DNA from: Diplocarpon mali
Taxonomy: Eukaryota; Ascomycota; Leotiomycetes; Helotiales; Drepanopezizaceae
Reading direction: 5' to 3'
DNA: 64,000 nt
Assembly: GCA_024741835.1 (NCBI GenBank)
Contig: JAENRP010000086.1
Coordinates: 25,361 to 89,360, forward strand
The translations under genes and the position numbers were made by a program. Shown here in pieces: positions 25,336-36,599 of this stretch; the first letter of the stretch is position 1, and each line of letters starts with the position of its first letter. The notes beneath the pieces were generated by a model, which had not been told where the DNA came from, searched no databases, and saw nothing but the letters and a program-made list of their open reading frames with translations.

Positions 25336-26275
25336 ATGGTAACCCCTTTCACTCTTGATACGAGCGGGTTTCGAAATGCCTCCCCGTACAATCGAAACTG
25401 GCCCTCTTTCCCGCCCGAAGCTGTAGAGAAGCTGCTGGGCCACCTCGGAGTCGCTGGCCAGCAAGGTGCTAGGATCGTGGACCTCGCCTGCGGGACGGGA
25501 AAATTCACGGAGCTGTTGACGAGGGATGAGGGGTGTGAAGTAGTGGGTGTAGAGCCACATGAAGGCATAAGAGACGTGTTCGTGAAGAAGGGCTTAGAGA
25601 ATGTCAAAGAAGTGGATGGGGGTGCAGGGAACATGCCCGTTGAAGAGGACTGGGGACACGCGTTGGTTGCTGTGCAGGTCAGTTGCATCGGTTACAACTG
25701 AATTGGTCAGCTGATGTTTGTTTTCTCTCGCATTATCAAGGCTTTGCGCTGGTTTGCTACTGAGGCTCCGTTGAAGGAGATTCACAGAATCTTGAGGCCT
25801 GGCGCTAAGTTTGGGATGATTTGATATTGAAGACTGTGGGATTGCTCGTTACGAAAGAAAGTCATGAGAATAGCTAATAGCCTCGCAGACAATGCCCCGA
25901 AATCATGGGAGCAAACGACGAATGATATCATCACTACGCGTGGTGACGGGCACGCTAGATTCAGAGACTTGGAGCGGAAGGAAGTATTTGAGCAACAATC
26001 CGAATCCACTCCATTAAAGGCTCGAAGGATACATTTACCCATAACCTTCCATCTTTCCCCCGGCCGCTTAGTAAATTCTTCAATGGACTGCTTGGCTGAG
26101 CGATGAGGTTATTTGGGCGAGATTCTACACTTTGTCACAGATTGCCAACTTATGTGAGAAGAGAGAGGTATTTCACGAGGTTTTGTTGGCATTGAATGAG
26201 CACGGAGAAGGGAACGCCATGGGAGAGGTGGCATTACATGGCACTACTTGGAATCTAGAGTCCGAGCCTTTTTGA
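25336..26275 (+). pseudogene. Broken class I SAM-dependent methyltransferase gene
   Basis: The 5' part (25336-25677, then 25741-25821 after a 63-nt intron) reads MVTPFTLDTSGFRN, the SAM-binding motif VDLACGTGKFTELL, EVVGVEPHEGIRD and ALRWFATEAPLKEIHRILRPG, as in the fungal Crg1/Tmt1-like family. It hits TGA at 25822 where family proteins continue with a WN-type motif. Further downstream the family's C-terminal half can be followed in changing frames: NAPKSWEQTTNDI and DGHARFRDLERKEVFE (25888 onward), a short DTFTHNLPSFP in a second frame (26028 onward), and WTAWLSDEVIWARFYTLSQI to VALHGTTW in a third (26084-26275). At least three disruptions make a working product unlikely. The damage is indels, not RIP. 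Confidence 0.75.
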
Positions 26276-26726
26276 ATGAAAACCTACCTACCTATCTTAG
26301 GAAATCATTGCGATTGTTGTAGCTCATAAAATACCTTACGCTAACCCCATCCAGTTTATACGGTGCGCTGTGGCTTTAACCCGCAGCACGAGAACTCTCA
26401 ATAATTTTACAGCAAAAGAAATTAAGCCCACTATCCCCTGAAAAATGGCTCAATTCTGTTTTGAGTACTGAGATTTGCTTGATTTGCAATGATTAGCTTA
26501 TAGCCAAGCCAATTAAGCCTTGTTCATAGAGCAGCAGTCATGATCCCACATCATGTCTGGGCATGGATTAGAATCCGGTTAGGATTTCGAGGCGAAAACT
26601 GGATTTCGTTTCAACTTTCCTGTCAGTATACAGAGGAAAAGTCAACAATGCTAGCTAGGCAGAAGGTCAGGCAATATTTTCCAACGCCTCATGTTTTTCT
26701 GCCTCCTGCCCAAGCCGACACTGCAA
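26276..26726. other. Intergenic region, no gene seen
   Basis: Between the broken methyltransferase and the 3' end of the minus-strand membrane-protein gene. Nothing recognisable; the ORF at 26540-26764 (+) is antisense to the neighbouring gene's end. Confidence 0.45.
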
Positions 26727-27278
26727 TTAGAACACCTCCCCTAGCCTATCTTCTTCCTCCATAACATCCTCCAAGACTCTACTTCGCTCGCTACTATTGA
26801 TAAACACCACCGTCGCCGTATTATCTTCTACGAACCTCACCTTTTTTGATTTCCGTGGCCTCTGACAACAACTGTCCAACAGCGCATCCCTCTCATCATC
26901 GTTCGTGCTCTTCAACCCCGTCCTTATGATCCCGACTGTAACAGCAGTCTTTCTCTTCTTCCTGTCCAAGAGAAGCCAGTTCCTCCTCGCCTGCCTCCCC
27001 TTCCTCTCGTACCACCACTCCACGGTCTGCTCTCGGATCCTCCATAGCCCCGCCAGGACCAGCACAAGAACAAACACGAGAAGGGTGCCCGAGATGTTGT
27101 TTTCGTTGTCTCGTAGCCACCGATTTATTTCCTCCCGGTTTTCGAGGTCGATACCCAGAGATATTGGAACCGGAAGGAGGGGCTCGGCGCCGTGTTCGAC
27201 TGAGCTGGAAGATGCGTTTTGAAGCTGGACTCGGGCTGGAGCTGGACCCGGAAGGATATTTGAGAGCGAGTGAGGCAT
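26727..27278 (-). CDS. Hypothetical single-pass membrane protein
   Basis: Single-exon frame of 183 codons with an ATG start. About residues 64-83 form one hydrophobic segment (GTLLVFVLVLVLAGLW), followed by a basic Arg/Lys-rich stretch (RKGRQARRNWLLLDRKKRK) and an acidic C-terminus with SERSRVLEDVMEEEDRLGE. The positive charges directly after the helix suggest the C-terminal part faces the cytosol. I recognise no family. Coding is supported by length, start context and sensible composition only. Confidence 0.55.
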   Translation of the reverse strand: MPHSLSNILPGPAPARVQLQNASSSSVEHGAEPLLPVPISLGIDLENREEINRWLRDNENNISGTLLVFVLVLVLAGLWRIREQTVEWWYERKGRQARRNWLLLDRKKRKTAVTVGIIRTGLKSTNDDERDALLDSCCQRPRKSKKVRFVEDNTATVVFINSSERSRVLEDVMEEEDRLGEVF

Positions 27279-28290
27279 TGGGGACTACGTGGAGGCTGTG
27301 CTGCTGGGTGGCAGGGAGTGGTCGGCGTTGAAGATCGCGAGTGGTTCAGCGAGGTGTGGAGCTTGTATACCAGAGGTAGGAGTCCAGGCATTGAGTTTCC
27401 GGATGTTGAATCAAGAACTTATGCTGGTTGCCTCTCGTTCACTTATCGATATTTCTGGGCGAGGCTGGAACTCCGAGGCATTGACAAAATGGGCTGTAGA
27501 GACTGTGGTCCACAGTTTGGATGTCAGAACATACTGAAGACTGAACCGGCGTTGGATGTGTGATGTTTGGATCTCCGTCATGACGATTTGGTGGAGAATT
27601 AACCAGCTCTTTTCTTTTGGGTAAGAGCGATGCCGCCCGGCCCGGTCTCGCTTACCAGCTTTCCCCCTTTTGTTTTCTTTCCGTTCGCTTATTATAGCTT
27701 TCCTGTCAGAGCTGCAGTTGACTCCGTCACTAATACAATTACGCGAGCGAGCGAATCATACACAAGTAGACCGGCTACTATATTCCAGGACCCAGATCGG
27801 CTGTGGTTACAATGACCGTAGGAAACATCCACTTCTTGGGTTCACAGAAAACCGGGTTGACATCATGAATCTATTTCATGGCTGAAACAGATTATCAACA
27901 ATTCCTTGATATAAGACCAAGACTTCTGGTTTTCAAGTCCCAGCAGCCTCAGCATCCATTGCGTGTTCTCTCTTTGCCCAGAGCACCACACGCGTGTCAA
28001 TGAAGACAACGCAAGTGAAGCACAGACGAGAGACAAAAGCAGACAAAGAAGACGTGGAGCACTCGTGCGAAAGAAGCAGTCGGCCAGCCAACCACTATGC
28101 TGACATTCTAGCTTACCTATTCATTACATCCACACCTCAAACATGTTCCAACACCCATCAGCGTGGAAGAGAGACCGCACTCCGTGCTCAGCATCGCCAG
28201 CACTTACAGCGGCTTCTCAGACCTCAGTCAGTCGACAACCGCCTCGAATTCAGAACACAGCCGCCAACTGTAGGCAACGCACCCACAACC
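27279..28290. other. Intergenic region, no gene seen
   Basis: Separates divergent hypothetical genes. ORFs at 27270-27563 and 27630-27885 (+) lack recognisable features. The open frame of the next gene extends upstream to 27994, but that extension is low-complexity and uncertain. Confidence 0.4.
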
Positions 28291-28593
28291 ATGCCCGAGG
28301 AACCACAAGAAGTAGAAGACCTTTCTCTCCTTGCCCCTGCATCGCTCGCACCCACTGAACAGGAGACCCAAGACTCTATCACCCTGGCGCAGAAAACCGC
28401 GCTGTCCGCGTCCTGCCTTTCGTCCGTTCCGGCGCAGACTAGCCAGGCGGCTATAGCGGCCAAGAAAGAGTGCAAGGAGACGCTGAAGGATCTGCCACAG
28501 CCGGTTGCGACGCCGGAGCGGGCGGCATTGGTGGGATGGATCGATAAGTTGCTTGGGGATTTCAAGCGCGTGCATGAGGATTTGGAGGAGTAG
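28291..28593 (+). CDS. Hypothetical small protein
   Basis: 100 codons from ATGCCCGAGG to TAG. Rich in Glu, Ala and Gln, with a predicted-helical C-terminal half (KKECKETLKDLPQPV, then ALVGWIDKLLGDFKRVHEDL). No signal peptide or membrane segment. Codon use in the last 60 codons favours G/C in the third position, as in real genes nearby. An in-frame ATG at 27994 would add about 99 residues of poorer quality. No family recognised. Confidence 0.4.
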   Translation: MPEEPQEVEDLSLLAPASLAPTEQETQDSITLAQKTALSASCLSSVPAQTSQAAIAAKKECKETLKDLPQPVATPERAALVGWIDKLLGDFKRVHEDLEE

Positions 28594-28943
28594 AGGAGGG
28601 AGCGGAATGGTGAAGCTGTCAGAGCGGCAATCTATACACAGTCAAGTAGGTGAGTCAGATGGAAGTGCTTGAGTAGAAATGCACGCAATGAGAAAAATTA
28701 AAAGTTGTAGATTGGATTGTACGTGAGTACCTACGAACAAAAGAATTTCCGGATACTAACTTTCAACTGGGTATAGTACGAAGCAAGAGAGCCCCCATGG
28801 CTTGGTATCCTCCCCAGTCAAACTATGTACAACAGCGTGTTGAGTACTCCCAGTCCTCGAATCTGCCTGTCCTTTCTATTCCTGTACCATAAACATTTAA
28901 GTCATAAAACATTGAGTGAACGGAACCAACCCCCGTATCCCAT

Positions 28944-30539
28944 TCATTCCTTCAATTCGGCGCTGATCTCTTCACGAACCTTACCACACCACTTCCAGAT
29001 CGCGTCTTCGAAGCCTTTCAGCGCGGCCCGGTCGGTACCATTCACAACGCCCATCACGTCGACCTTAAGAATGACTTCCCAGCGCAGTTCTGCGGCTTTG
29101 ATCCAGTACCGCAGGTTCTCCGCGCATCGATACGGTTTCGCGAAGTCCGTGTGCCACTTGTCGATTGCCCCAAAGGGTCTTTTGCTCTTCTTAACCACCG
29201 AGTTATGCAATCCAACTAATCTCATTCCTGTTCTCATGTCGTCCAGGAAATCTGTTGGCAGAGCTCCGTCTTCGACTTCATCCACAGGCTTGAATGCCGG
29301 TAGGTTATCGACATCTGGATCCATGGATTGGATGAAGGTATATTCTCTATCCACGCTGCTGCCCGCCCAGGAATCATCAAGCCAAGTCCAGCTCGCTCGT
29401 TGTCTCCGCTCTGCCTCCTCCATAGCTTCTTCTTGGCTCAGCATCTCAAAGACGCTCGTTACCCACTTCCCCATCGTTACTCTCTCCTCACTACGCATTC
29501 CAGCGGCAAAATGCCTCGTCGCCATCCGCTTCAGCACGTCCATGACAGAGAGTAATTCTGTACGTATCTCGCGCTCAGACTTGATGACTGCAAGCCGTGC
29601 CGGCTGGTTATGAGCTGTGTAGTACATTTTGGCAGCGCGGATAGCAAGTGTCATTATATCCAGCACATGCATACCTTGAAGCTCGTACCAGCCACGATTG
29701 TCGTCTGCTGCTGGACTTGGTGGTGGTGCATCGTTTCCCTTTTGAGGAGAGGGTGGTGCGGAAGTAGGATTTTGTTTCAGTTCTTCGAGTAGCTCGACAG
29801 CATCATGAAGGGACTTTTGGAGGTCGGTTTTGAGTTCTTCGAGGGTAGGCGGATGAGGTATTGGCTTGATACGGTGATTGTAAGTACTGACTGTCGGGGG
29901 TAACATGTGTGGGTGATCCGGATCTTCCTCTTCCTCTTCATCAAAGTAATCATCCTCATCCTGCGTAGGACTTTCCACCAGCGTTCCCCCAAGTTGTGCG
30001 TGAAGCTCCGGACTGCTGCCCATCGATGCATACGAGGAATCGATATCTGAGCCTAAAACCTTCTGAGTCAGGAACGATGTGTCCAATGCCGACAGATCCA
30101 ACGTGCCACGCTGGTTCTCTTTCTTCTTCGCCAGCCGCCCCCCCTTCCCATCCAACAGCCCCGTTCGAGCAAAGTAGTATTGTAAATGTGCTATGCTCCC
30201 CAAGCTCAGAACGCTCTCTCTTGATTGTGCAGAAGCCGCGAAGTTCGTTCCCTGCGGTCTTACGTAGCCACGACGTTTGGGTTTTTCTGGTCCGCCGAAC
30301 GAGGATTGTCGATTCGAGTAGCTCGAAGATGACGACCGGGACACCGAAGTACCAGATGAACTGTTACTTCCTAGGGAATCCCGCCCCATCGTGTTGGAAT
30401 ATAGAGAGTCCGCCGAACCGGTGGAAACGCAACGCGAGAGCTCCGGGCATACTCTCATTGCTGGCGAGGGGGATATCGAGGGTGAAGGCGACCTTCTGCG
30501 CAGAGATAGTTGCTCTCTAGGATCTTGTGGAGTCGCCAT
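28944..30539 (-). CDS. Conserved-looking fungal protein of unknown function (531 aa)
   Basis: Single-exon gene with an ATG at 30537-30539. The first 120 residues are Ser/Arg/Pro-rich and probably disordered. Then follow a conserved-looking segment (SIAHLQYYFARTGLLDGKGG), an acidic run (DYFDEEEEEDPDHPH), a helical part (LEELKTDLQKSLHDAVELLE) and a C-terminal globular region with many Trp residues (GWYELQGMHVLDIMTLAIRAAKMYYT; WTWLDDSWAGSS; RPFGAIDKWHTDFAKPYR; FEDAIWKWCGKVREE). It resembles single-copy proteins of filamentous ascomycetes that have no assigned role. No targeting signal or catalytic motif is visible. Confidence 0.88.
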   Translation of the reverse strand: MATPQDPREQLSLRRRSPSPSISPSPAMRVCPELSRCVSTGSADSLYSNTMGRDSLGSNSSSGTSVSRSSSSSYSNRQSSFGGPEKPKRRGYVRPQGTNFAASAQSRESVLSLGSIAHLQYYFARTGLLDGKGGRLAKKKENQRGTLDLSALDTSFLTQKVLGSDIDSSYASMGSSPELHAQLGGTLVESPTQDEDDYFDEEEEEDPDHPHMLPPTVSTYNHRIKPIPHPPTLEELKTDLQKSLHDAVELLEELKQNPTSAPPSPQKGNDAPPPSPAADDNRGWYELQGMHVLDIMTLAIRAAKMYYTAHNQPARLAVIKSEREIRTELLSVMDVLKRMATRHFAAGMRSEERVTMGKWVTSVFEMLSQEEAMEEAERRQRASWTWLDDSWAGSSVDREYTFIQSMDPDVDNLPAFKPVDEVEDGALPTDFLDDMRTGMRLVGLHNSVVKKSKRPFGAIDKWHTDFAKPYRCAENLRYWIKAAELRWEVILKVDVMGVVNGTDRAALKGFEDAIWKWCGKVREEISAELKE

Positions 30540-32434
30540 TGCGGTGTTGAGTTCGTGCTCCCGAATGCAGATTATAACGCGTTTGTTCTCCTACCGGCTA
30601 AGCACAGACACTAGGAACAGGTTGCTTGCTCTTGTAGAATGCTCCTCAACACCGCGCCGCGATGCCCTCTAACTGCCTGTGATACAGCTTTCAAGAAGAG
30701 GCTGCTAGTGAGATTTGTGTTGCGATACACGTCGGATAAATATTAGGTCAAAATTGCGACTGAAGGGTTTGGATCATCTAGATATGATGGGCGACAACAG
30801 GAGCGAATCGCGTCTGAATCGGAGTCAGCGAAGTGATCGAAATCAATTTCGGGTTTCTGGTTAACCACGGAGCTTCAGCAGGCATCAATTTCTAGAAGCC
30901 TTCGAAGTTGCTGATGTGTCAAGAGTTTGGCCTCAATGGGGCCGAAGAAGCGGAAGCATATGAAAGTAAGGTTTAGCATCGGTGACGGGTTTGTGACACA
31001 TGACTGACGAAGTTTAGGCTTTTATTTTTCATCAGTCTTATAATAATTTTGTGCACCGGGCAACGAACGCGTTCTTGAAATGAAGGAGCCATGGCGCTTA
31101 CACGTAGTCGCTGGTTAGCCAAAATTGAGAATCGATTAATAAACCGGCACGAGGCCACAAGGCACATAAACATCCTTGAGACTCCTCAACCTATAGCTAA
31201 AATATCTAATATTATCAAACTAACTGCTATTTCAAGCGATGTAGTGTGAATGACTACAGGATATTGACCACGAGGTTGTATTTTGTTCTTAAATCGCCTT
31301 TCTTTGATTATCTTTTCGCAGGGTCTCTGATTTCTTTGGGCCTGTTAGCAAAATGAGCAAAATCGGTGTAGGTGAATTTCTATTTGGGAATCGATTAAAA
31401 TGGCATTGAGCCACGAGGCACACCTATAACCAACTTTCCATTGTCTTTGGGCATACTTGCCGATGAGGGAGCGACTCTATTACTATTTACGGGTTTGTTT
31501 TGAATTGATCTTTTGTTATAATACAAACAATATGTTTTATACATCATTCCTATACTCTAGGTTAGATTATGAATTGAGCAAAAGCAGCGTGGGTGATTTT
31601 GTATGCGATATGCATGCGTGCCGTATGGCCTGATGCTATTTTAAATAATTTCGGTTTTTTACCCCTATTCGTTTTACATCATCTAGCAAAAGCGGAGAAC
31701 GCTACAGTCGTATTAACTACAAGGAGAAATTGGTATAAAAACTCCATAAATTTAGTATCTAGGTTGAAAACCCTATTCAGGACTCATTCCCTTAAATAAG
31801 AGTCGAACCTACACCTTACTTAATACTTATTCTTCGAAGTCTTAAGCAAGTACATTCTTAGAGAGGTGCTTTAGAGAGACAGAGTCACTTTAGGTTCCTT
31901 ATCTTACACAAACCCTCTTTTTCAATGCGATTATTTTTTCATTTATTTATTTCAACAGTCTTACTAGTCGGCGGCGGCTATCGATCATGACTCTTCTTAT
32001 CGACATTAGCCGCGAGGCTTCGAAATATATCCTTTTCTCTCTTCCTTTTCCTTGTATACTATAGCCTGCCTTACTCCCCTGTATATTTATCAAGCCCATC
32101 CTCTAATCATAGGTGTATATCCGAATAATCCTAGAATGCGCAAGTAGAAATCGAGAGTAGCTTTATTTAGCTCAGGGTTGGATATTCGCAGTCGAAAGTA
32201 TTTAGTCTCGGCTTGATAGACTCCTTAAAATAATCCGCAGGTTCGTAGGAGTCACCGCGTAGAGGTGTTGAGTCGTTGCCTTCTAAATGAATTCCGTTGT
32301 TAGTACATACTAGCCGGTCCGCCTTATTTCTGGCTTGGACTTTGCTTAAAGTCAGTAAAAGCGAGTATTACAGGAGAGCAAGCTTCGTAGTTCGAATTCC
32401 AGCCGATAACCTTATCAAGATCATAGTTCTCGAA
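30540..32434. other. Transition to AT-rich repeat block; degenerate repeats, no gene
   Basis: The left 500 bp should hold the promoter of the preceding gene. From about 31100 the sequence becomes AT-rich. A motif around GAATCGATTAA, followed by GAGGCACA-like sequence, occurs near 31128-31170 and again near 31389-31425, and AGCAAAA-GGGTGATTT-like sequence occurs near 31351 and 31578. These look like decayed copies of an older repeat. Confidence 0.45.
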
Positions 32435-32567
32435 TTTATCCATATATTTATCCATATACCTATCCATATATTTATCCATATACCTATCCATATATCTATC
32501 CATATATTTATCCATATATTTATCCATATATTTATCCATATATTTATCCATATATCTATCCATATAT
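32435..32567. repeat. 12-bp minisatellite, left half
   Basis: About ten tandem copies of a 12-bp unit CATATATTTATC with variants CATATACCTATC and CATATATCTATC. The array ends with TATAT immediately before the 5' LTR of Copia-1 and resumes after its 3' LTR, so this is half of an array split by the transposon. Confidence 0.9.
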
Positions 32568-32807
32568 TGTTGCAGGAATGCCCGTCATATGTTTGTCATA
32601 TGATCTGTTATATGATATATCATATATATAATGTGTTATATGACTTGCCATATGACTTAGTGGCAGCCCTTGTTAAATAGCTCGTAGTTAGAGAGCTCTT
32701 ATGAATTAAGATATAAGATACCTAATATCGTTGTTTGCACCTTATACTTCTTCGTGCCCTCTTCTAGTTTACTATCAAGTTCACTATCAGAGAACCTTAT
32801 TGCTATA
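32568..32807 (+). repeat. Copia-1 5' LTR
   Basis: 240 bp, begins TGTTGCAGGAATGCCC and ends ATTGCTATA (the other copy ends ATTGCTACA). Contains several near-palindromic (C/T)ATATGA heptamers at 32587-32660. Immediately followed by GGTTATAAGCCC, a candidate tRNA primer-binding site. Confidence 0.9.
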
Positions 32808-33189
32808 GGTTATAAGCCCTATATGCCTATAAATAGCATTTGATAAATTCCATTAATTAGAGTCTCCCTTATAAATGAAAAGGCTGATTGATATTTTGAG
32901 TTTTACTTAACTAACGATATATAATAAGTGTCATTTTAATAATAAAATAGTGGCTACTCCCCTTCTAGAGCGCTACGCAATAATCTAAGCTTATGCAAGA
33001 TTCGTCACTATAGCTGAATTATTAAGACTAATAGCTGAGATTACCAGCTTAATTGCTAAAAGTACTCTACTGCCTGAATCACCTATTTTTAAAGGGACTA
33101 ATATATAGTACCCTAAACTCGAATTCAATAGTTCATCTCCTCCTCCTCCTCCTTCTCTACCCTTTCCTTTTGATAACTTTATATACAAA

Positions 33190-34814
33190 TATATAAATAA
33201 GATATCGTTATTATCTTCGGCTGCCTTTAGCCTCCCTGAGTCTTAAAAGCTTAAAGGCGTAGAGGACTATAGCTAGTAGAGGAATAAGGTTTTAAACCTT
33301 GCAAAGTCAAACGCCTTAACTATATATCTTTATATAAAAGCTAGAATATATACTCTACTTAAGGTTGACTTATAGGACCGTTCTATTACAAATAAGGAAA
33401 GGGATAATTAAGTTAGATAAGAAGCTAAGGAATCTCAAATGAAGCTTGCTATTATACTTAATTGCAAATTAAGCCTATTAGCTTATACAAAAGGCGATAA
33501 ATCTGCCTTAGATATATAGGAAGCTCTTTAAAAATAGTATAAAGGATCTGGAATAGTGCTTGAATATAACGCTATATAGACCTACGTTACTATTAAATAT
33601 AACGACTTCAATTCACTTAAAGCTTATATCGTCGCCTTTAGGCTTTCAATCACTAAATTGGAAGCTTTCGACTCTGCCCCTCCCTCTTACTAGCACCCTA
33701 TTATGTTTATTGCTAGCTATTCTAATAGATGGCCCATTTAGGCAGATCGATAATGCTTTAACCTTTGCTTAGCTATAGTAGCTGGACGAAAATCAAAGAT
33801 CACGCTTAAAGCTCTTATTAAAGATATTACTAATAAAGCTCGAGCCTTATAAAGTTTAAAGATAAATAGAACCGTCTTATATAGTAACAAATCGGCTAGC
33901 AAGCCGCATTCCTCTAATAAGAAGTCAGAAAACAAGGGAGGTTTTAAAGACTTAAAGAAGAGTACCTCTAGGAATACTACCTCCTTCCCTAACTCCTCCT
34001 ATCCTTATTGCAAGCAATTAAAGCTATACCATAAGGTAGAAGATTGCTTTATAATTAATAAATCGAAAAGAGAGGCTTAGGAGAAGGACTTAGGGAAAAA
34101 GTACGTATTTTATTACCTTAAAGGCAAGGACGATAAGTCCTTATCATTATTATTATTATTACTAAAAGGCAAGAAGCCTTTAAGGAAGACTCAGAAGGAA
34201 GACGAAGAGTCAGATAATGACCTCTTTAGGCATACTATGCTATTACTAATCCTAGGGCCAATTCTTACTTGCGAGCTAGGCCTAGGAGTCAATTCCGACT
34301 CTTCCCTAGGGCCAATTTCCACTCGCGGGCCGGGCCTAGGAGTCAGTTCTTCTACCTCTTGCTTCTTATCAAAATTAAGGAATCGTTAGCTATATAATAT
34401 AAGTGCTAGTAAGCACGTCTTTAATAATCTCTCTAAGTTCACTTCCTATACTGCTTAAGATAATCTACCCTCCTTAAGTACAGTTAATAGATCTATTCAA
34501 CCTCTTAGTATTAGTATTTATAAAGTTAATATACTTAAATCAAATGGAAAGGTATATATTCTTAAGTTAATTAATACTCTTTATATACCTTAATTACCTA
34601 TCTACTTATACTTAGGTGGTAAACTTAATAAAATCAAAGGCTTCTATTAAAATGGCAAGCTGTTCTTATCTAATAAGAAGGAAATTTGCACTATCGATAA
34701 TAATATATATATTAATAAGGAATAGCCTTCTATTGACTCCTTTGGTTATATAAGTAGATATGCTCTCCTAGCTATAATTGAGAATAGACCTCTTGATATT
34801 AAGCTCTAGCACTA
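33190..34814 (+). pseudogene. Copia-1 gag and protease region, stop-riddled
   Basis: The frame reads as a Copia gag (GVEDYSQQRNKVLNL-like, with TAG for Gln) followed near 34010-34055 by a decayed zinc knuckle (YPYCKQLKLYHKVEDCF, one Cys apparently lost). Then come a KGKD/acidic linker and the protease region up to the gag-pre-integrase motif, where the Gypsy element interrupts it. Confidence 0.75.
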
Positions 34815-35093
34815 TGACGGCGGAAGCAAGGCACAAGTCGATAAAGTCACTGAGATCAAGGCTGCCAAATCGTATAGAATTCAAAGCTAAGGAGTATGTA
34901 CAAAGTAGGAAACCTCTCCCTTAATATGCCTCCTTAGCCTAAGACTTAGAAAGGTCGATTTCTACCAACTACTTATATTCTGCCTACTAAAGGAAAGGTA
35001 TGATTATAAGACGTCGCATCTACTATATCAGTCATAGGTGCTTTGACAGTTCTCGTGCTCCTATCGCGACCATAGTACAACTGTGCTATAACA
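34815..35093 (-). repeat. Gypsy element 3' LTR
   Basis: 279 bp. On the minus strand it begins TGTTATAGCACAG and ends CCGCCGTCA. It is preceded on that strand by GAAGGGGGGGGTGA, a polypurine tract. Confidence 0.9.
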
Positions 35094-35104
35094 TCACCCC
35101 CCCC

Positions 35105-36400
35105 TTCTCAAGAAGCGAGGTGCCCTCATCTCGACCAATTATCAGATAAAGTCGTACATGATCCTATTTTCGACTCTATTGATAAAGCCCTTTATCTTTT
35201 CGTTTGTCGGATCCCTTTTAACACAGATAGTCTCGATAGCAGTCTCGACCAGTTCGTCCAAGTTGTCGAACGCGCTAACGAGCTTTCTATCGCGTAGATC
35301 CTTAAGATCGCGTTATTATCATTGGTTTTCGCGTATCTGTTCCAGCTAATCCATCTGGTTTGACTTCTATCGTTTGGCAAGGGTGCTAGCAGTAGTAGTA
35401 GGGGTGGCCTTCCTCTTCTATATAATAGCACAAGTGGCGACTTGCCGTTATAGCTTATCGTTCTCGTCTTACAATATCTTAAGCTTCAGCTCGTCCTCCT
35501 CTACTTTAGCGCGCAAGGCCTTCAATTCGCAGGATTGTTCGCCAAGATCGTTATACAAGCGATTGAACTCGACTACCTTAAACAGTGTGACGAAGACCAT
35601 ATGGCCACCTTATATAAAAGTTCCTCCTTTAGCCTCGATCTTCGCGACCACTTTGTCAATATTAGCAGGCAGGCGTTCCTCGCTCTACGCAGCTTTCATA
35701 ACCGTCTTCCAGATGCGCTATTTGGAGGCTCTGAATCTAGCAGGCCTTAGGTTAACCCACGTCTCGCCTTAGTCGGAGATGTTCTATCGTAGCTATCTCC
35801 GAAGGTTGTTCCTCAGGAGTCTCAACTTGCTAGGTCGTAACTCCCGAATCATTGCGCCGTCCTTCCTCTTCATCAGCGTGCCATCCCTCTTTATCTTAAT
35901 AGGCGTAGGTCGGTCATCTTCGTCATTCTCGTTCTCTAACTCATCGCGGAGCCAGTTAAAAGGGACCTTCTTACTAAGGGTAGCGCTGTTTCTAAATGGG
36001 AAGGGGGTCAGGGTCAGGGTCGGCAAGGCAGCAGGTTCATTATCTTCGTCCGTGAATAGGAGGGGCGTTAGTGATAGCAAGGCCGTAGGTTCGTCGTCTT
36101 TGTCGCTCTCGGATTCACTATTTGTATTACTTATAGCCGGGAGGGAAGAGGTGTTTCTAGCTAGCCTAGTTAGCGTTATAGGTTGGTCGTCCATCAGCCG
36201 TTAGGCGAGGGCAGCCTGCATAAGGTCCTCCTTTATTAGGAAGGCCATAGCGTCTTCGACTCCAATCATAGAATCGTCTTACGTATTAAGGGAGTCGGTA
36301 AGCGCAAGGGCAGGCGTAGTGGTCTTATCGTTAGAGGGAAGGGGATTGTTTATTAGTTCGCTTATAGTAACGGTTAGTTAAGTAGTTCAGTTCAATAATA
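35105..36400 (-). pseudogene. Additional ORF downstream of Gypsy pol (acidic + coiled-coil protein), stop-riddled
   Basis: One frame can be followed for about 430 codons between the end of pol and the polypurine tract. The N-terminal part (36194-35793 without stops) is acidic and Ser/Thr-rich: NTNSESESDKDDEPTALL, WLRDELENENDEDDRPTP, then MKRKDGAMIRELRPSKLRLL. The C-terminal part has heptad-like sequence (EQSCELKALRAKVEEDELKL, 35540-35480) and ENRIMYDFI near the end. The stops are TAA/TAG where Gln or Trp fits, plus one or two TGA. No membrane segment, so not an obvious envelope protein. Not part of standard gag-pol; function unknown. Confidence 0.6.
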
Positions 36401-36599
36401 TAGTATATGGCGGCAGGGCGGTAGGTCAGAAGAGCGAGTTGATTAATTTATAAAAGCAAAGCGAAGGTAGTAGAAAGGAGAAGTATTTATAAGGGAATAG
36501 ATCTAGGCAGAAGTACTAGTATAGAACTAAGAACAAAGGAATAGAACAGTAAAGAACAGCGAGTAGTAAGGCGGTGAATTATAAGAACAGTTTAAGGGA

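Noticed and set aside
32435..32567. CRISPR-like array
   Set aside because: Units are head-to-tail 12-mers without spacers, in a eukaryotic genome.
32297..32680. ORF with IPIHIFIH / MDKYMDRY repeats
   Set aside because: Translation of the 12-bp minisatellite and LTR; no evidence of a repeat protein.
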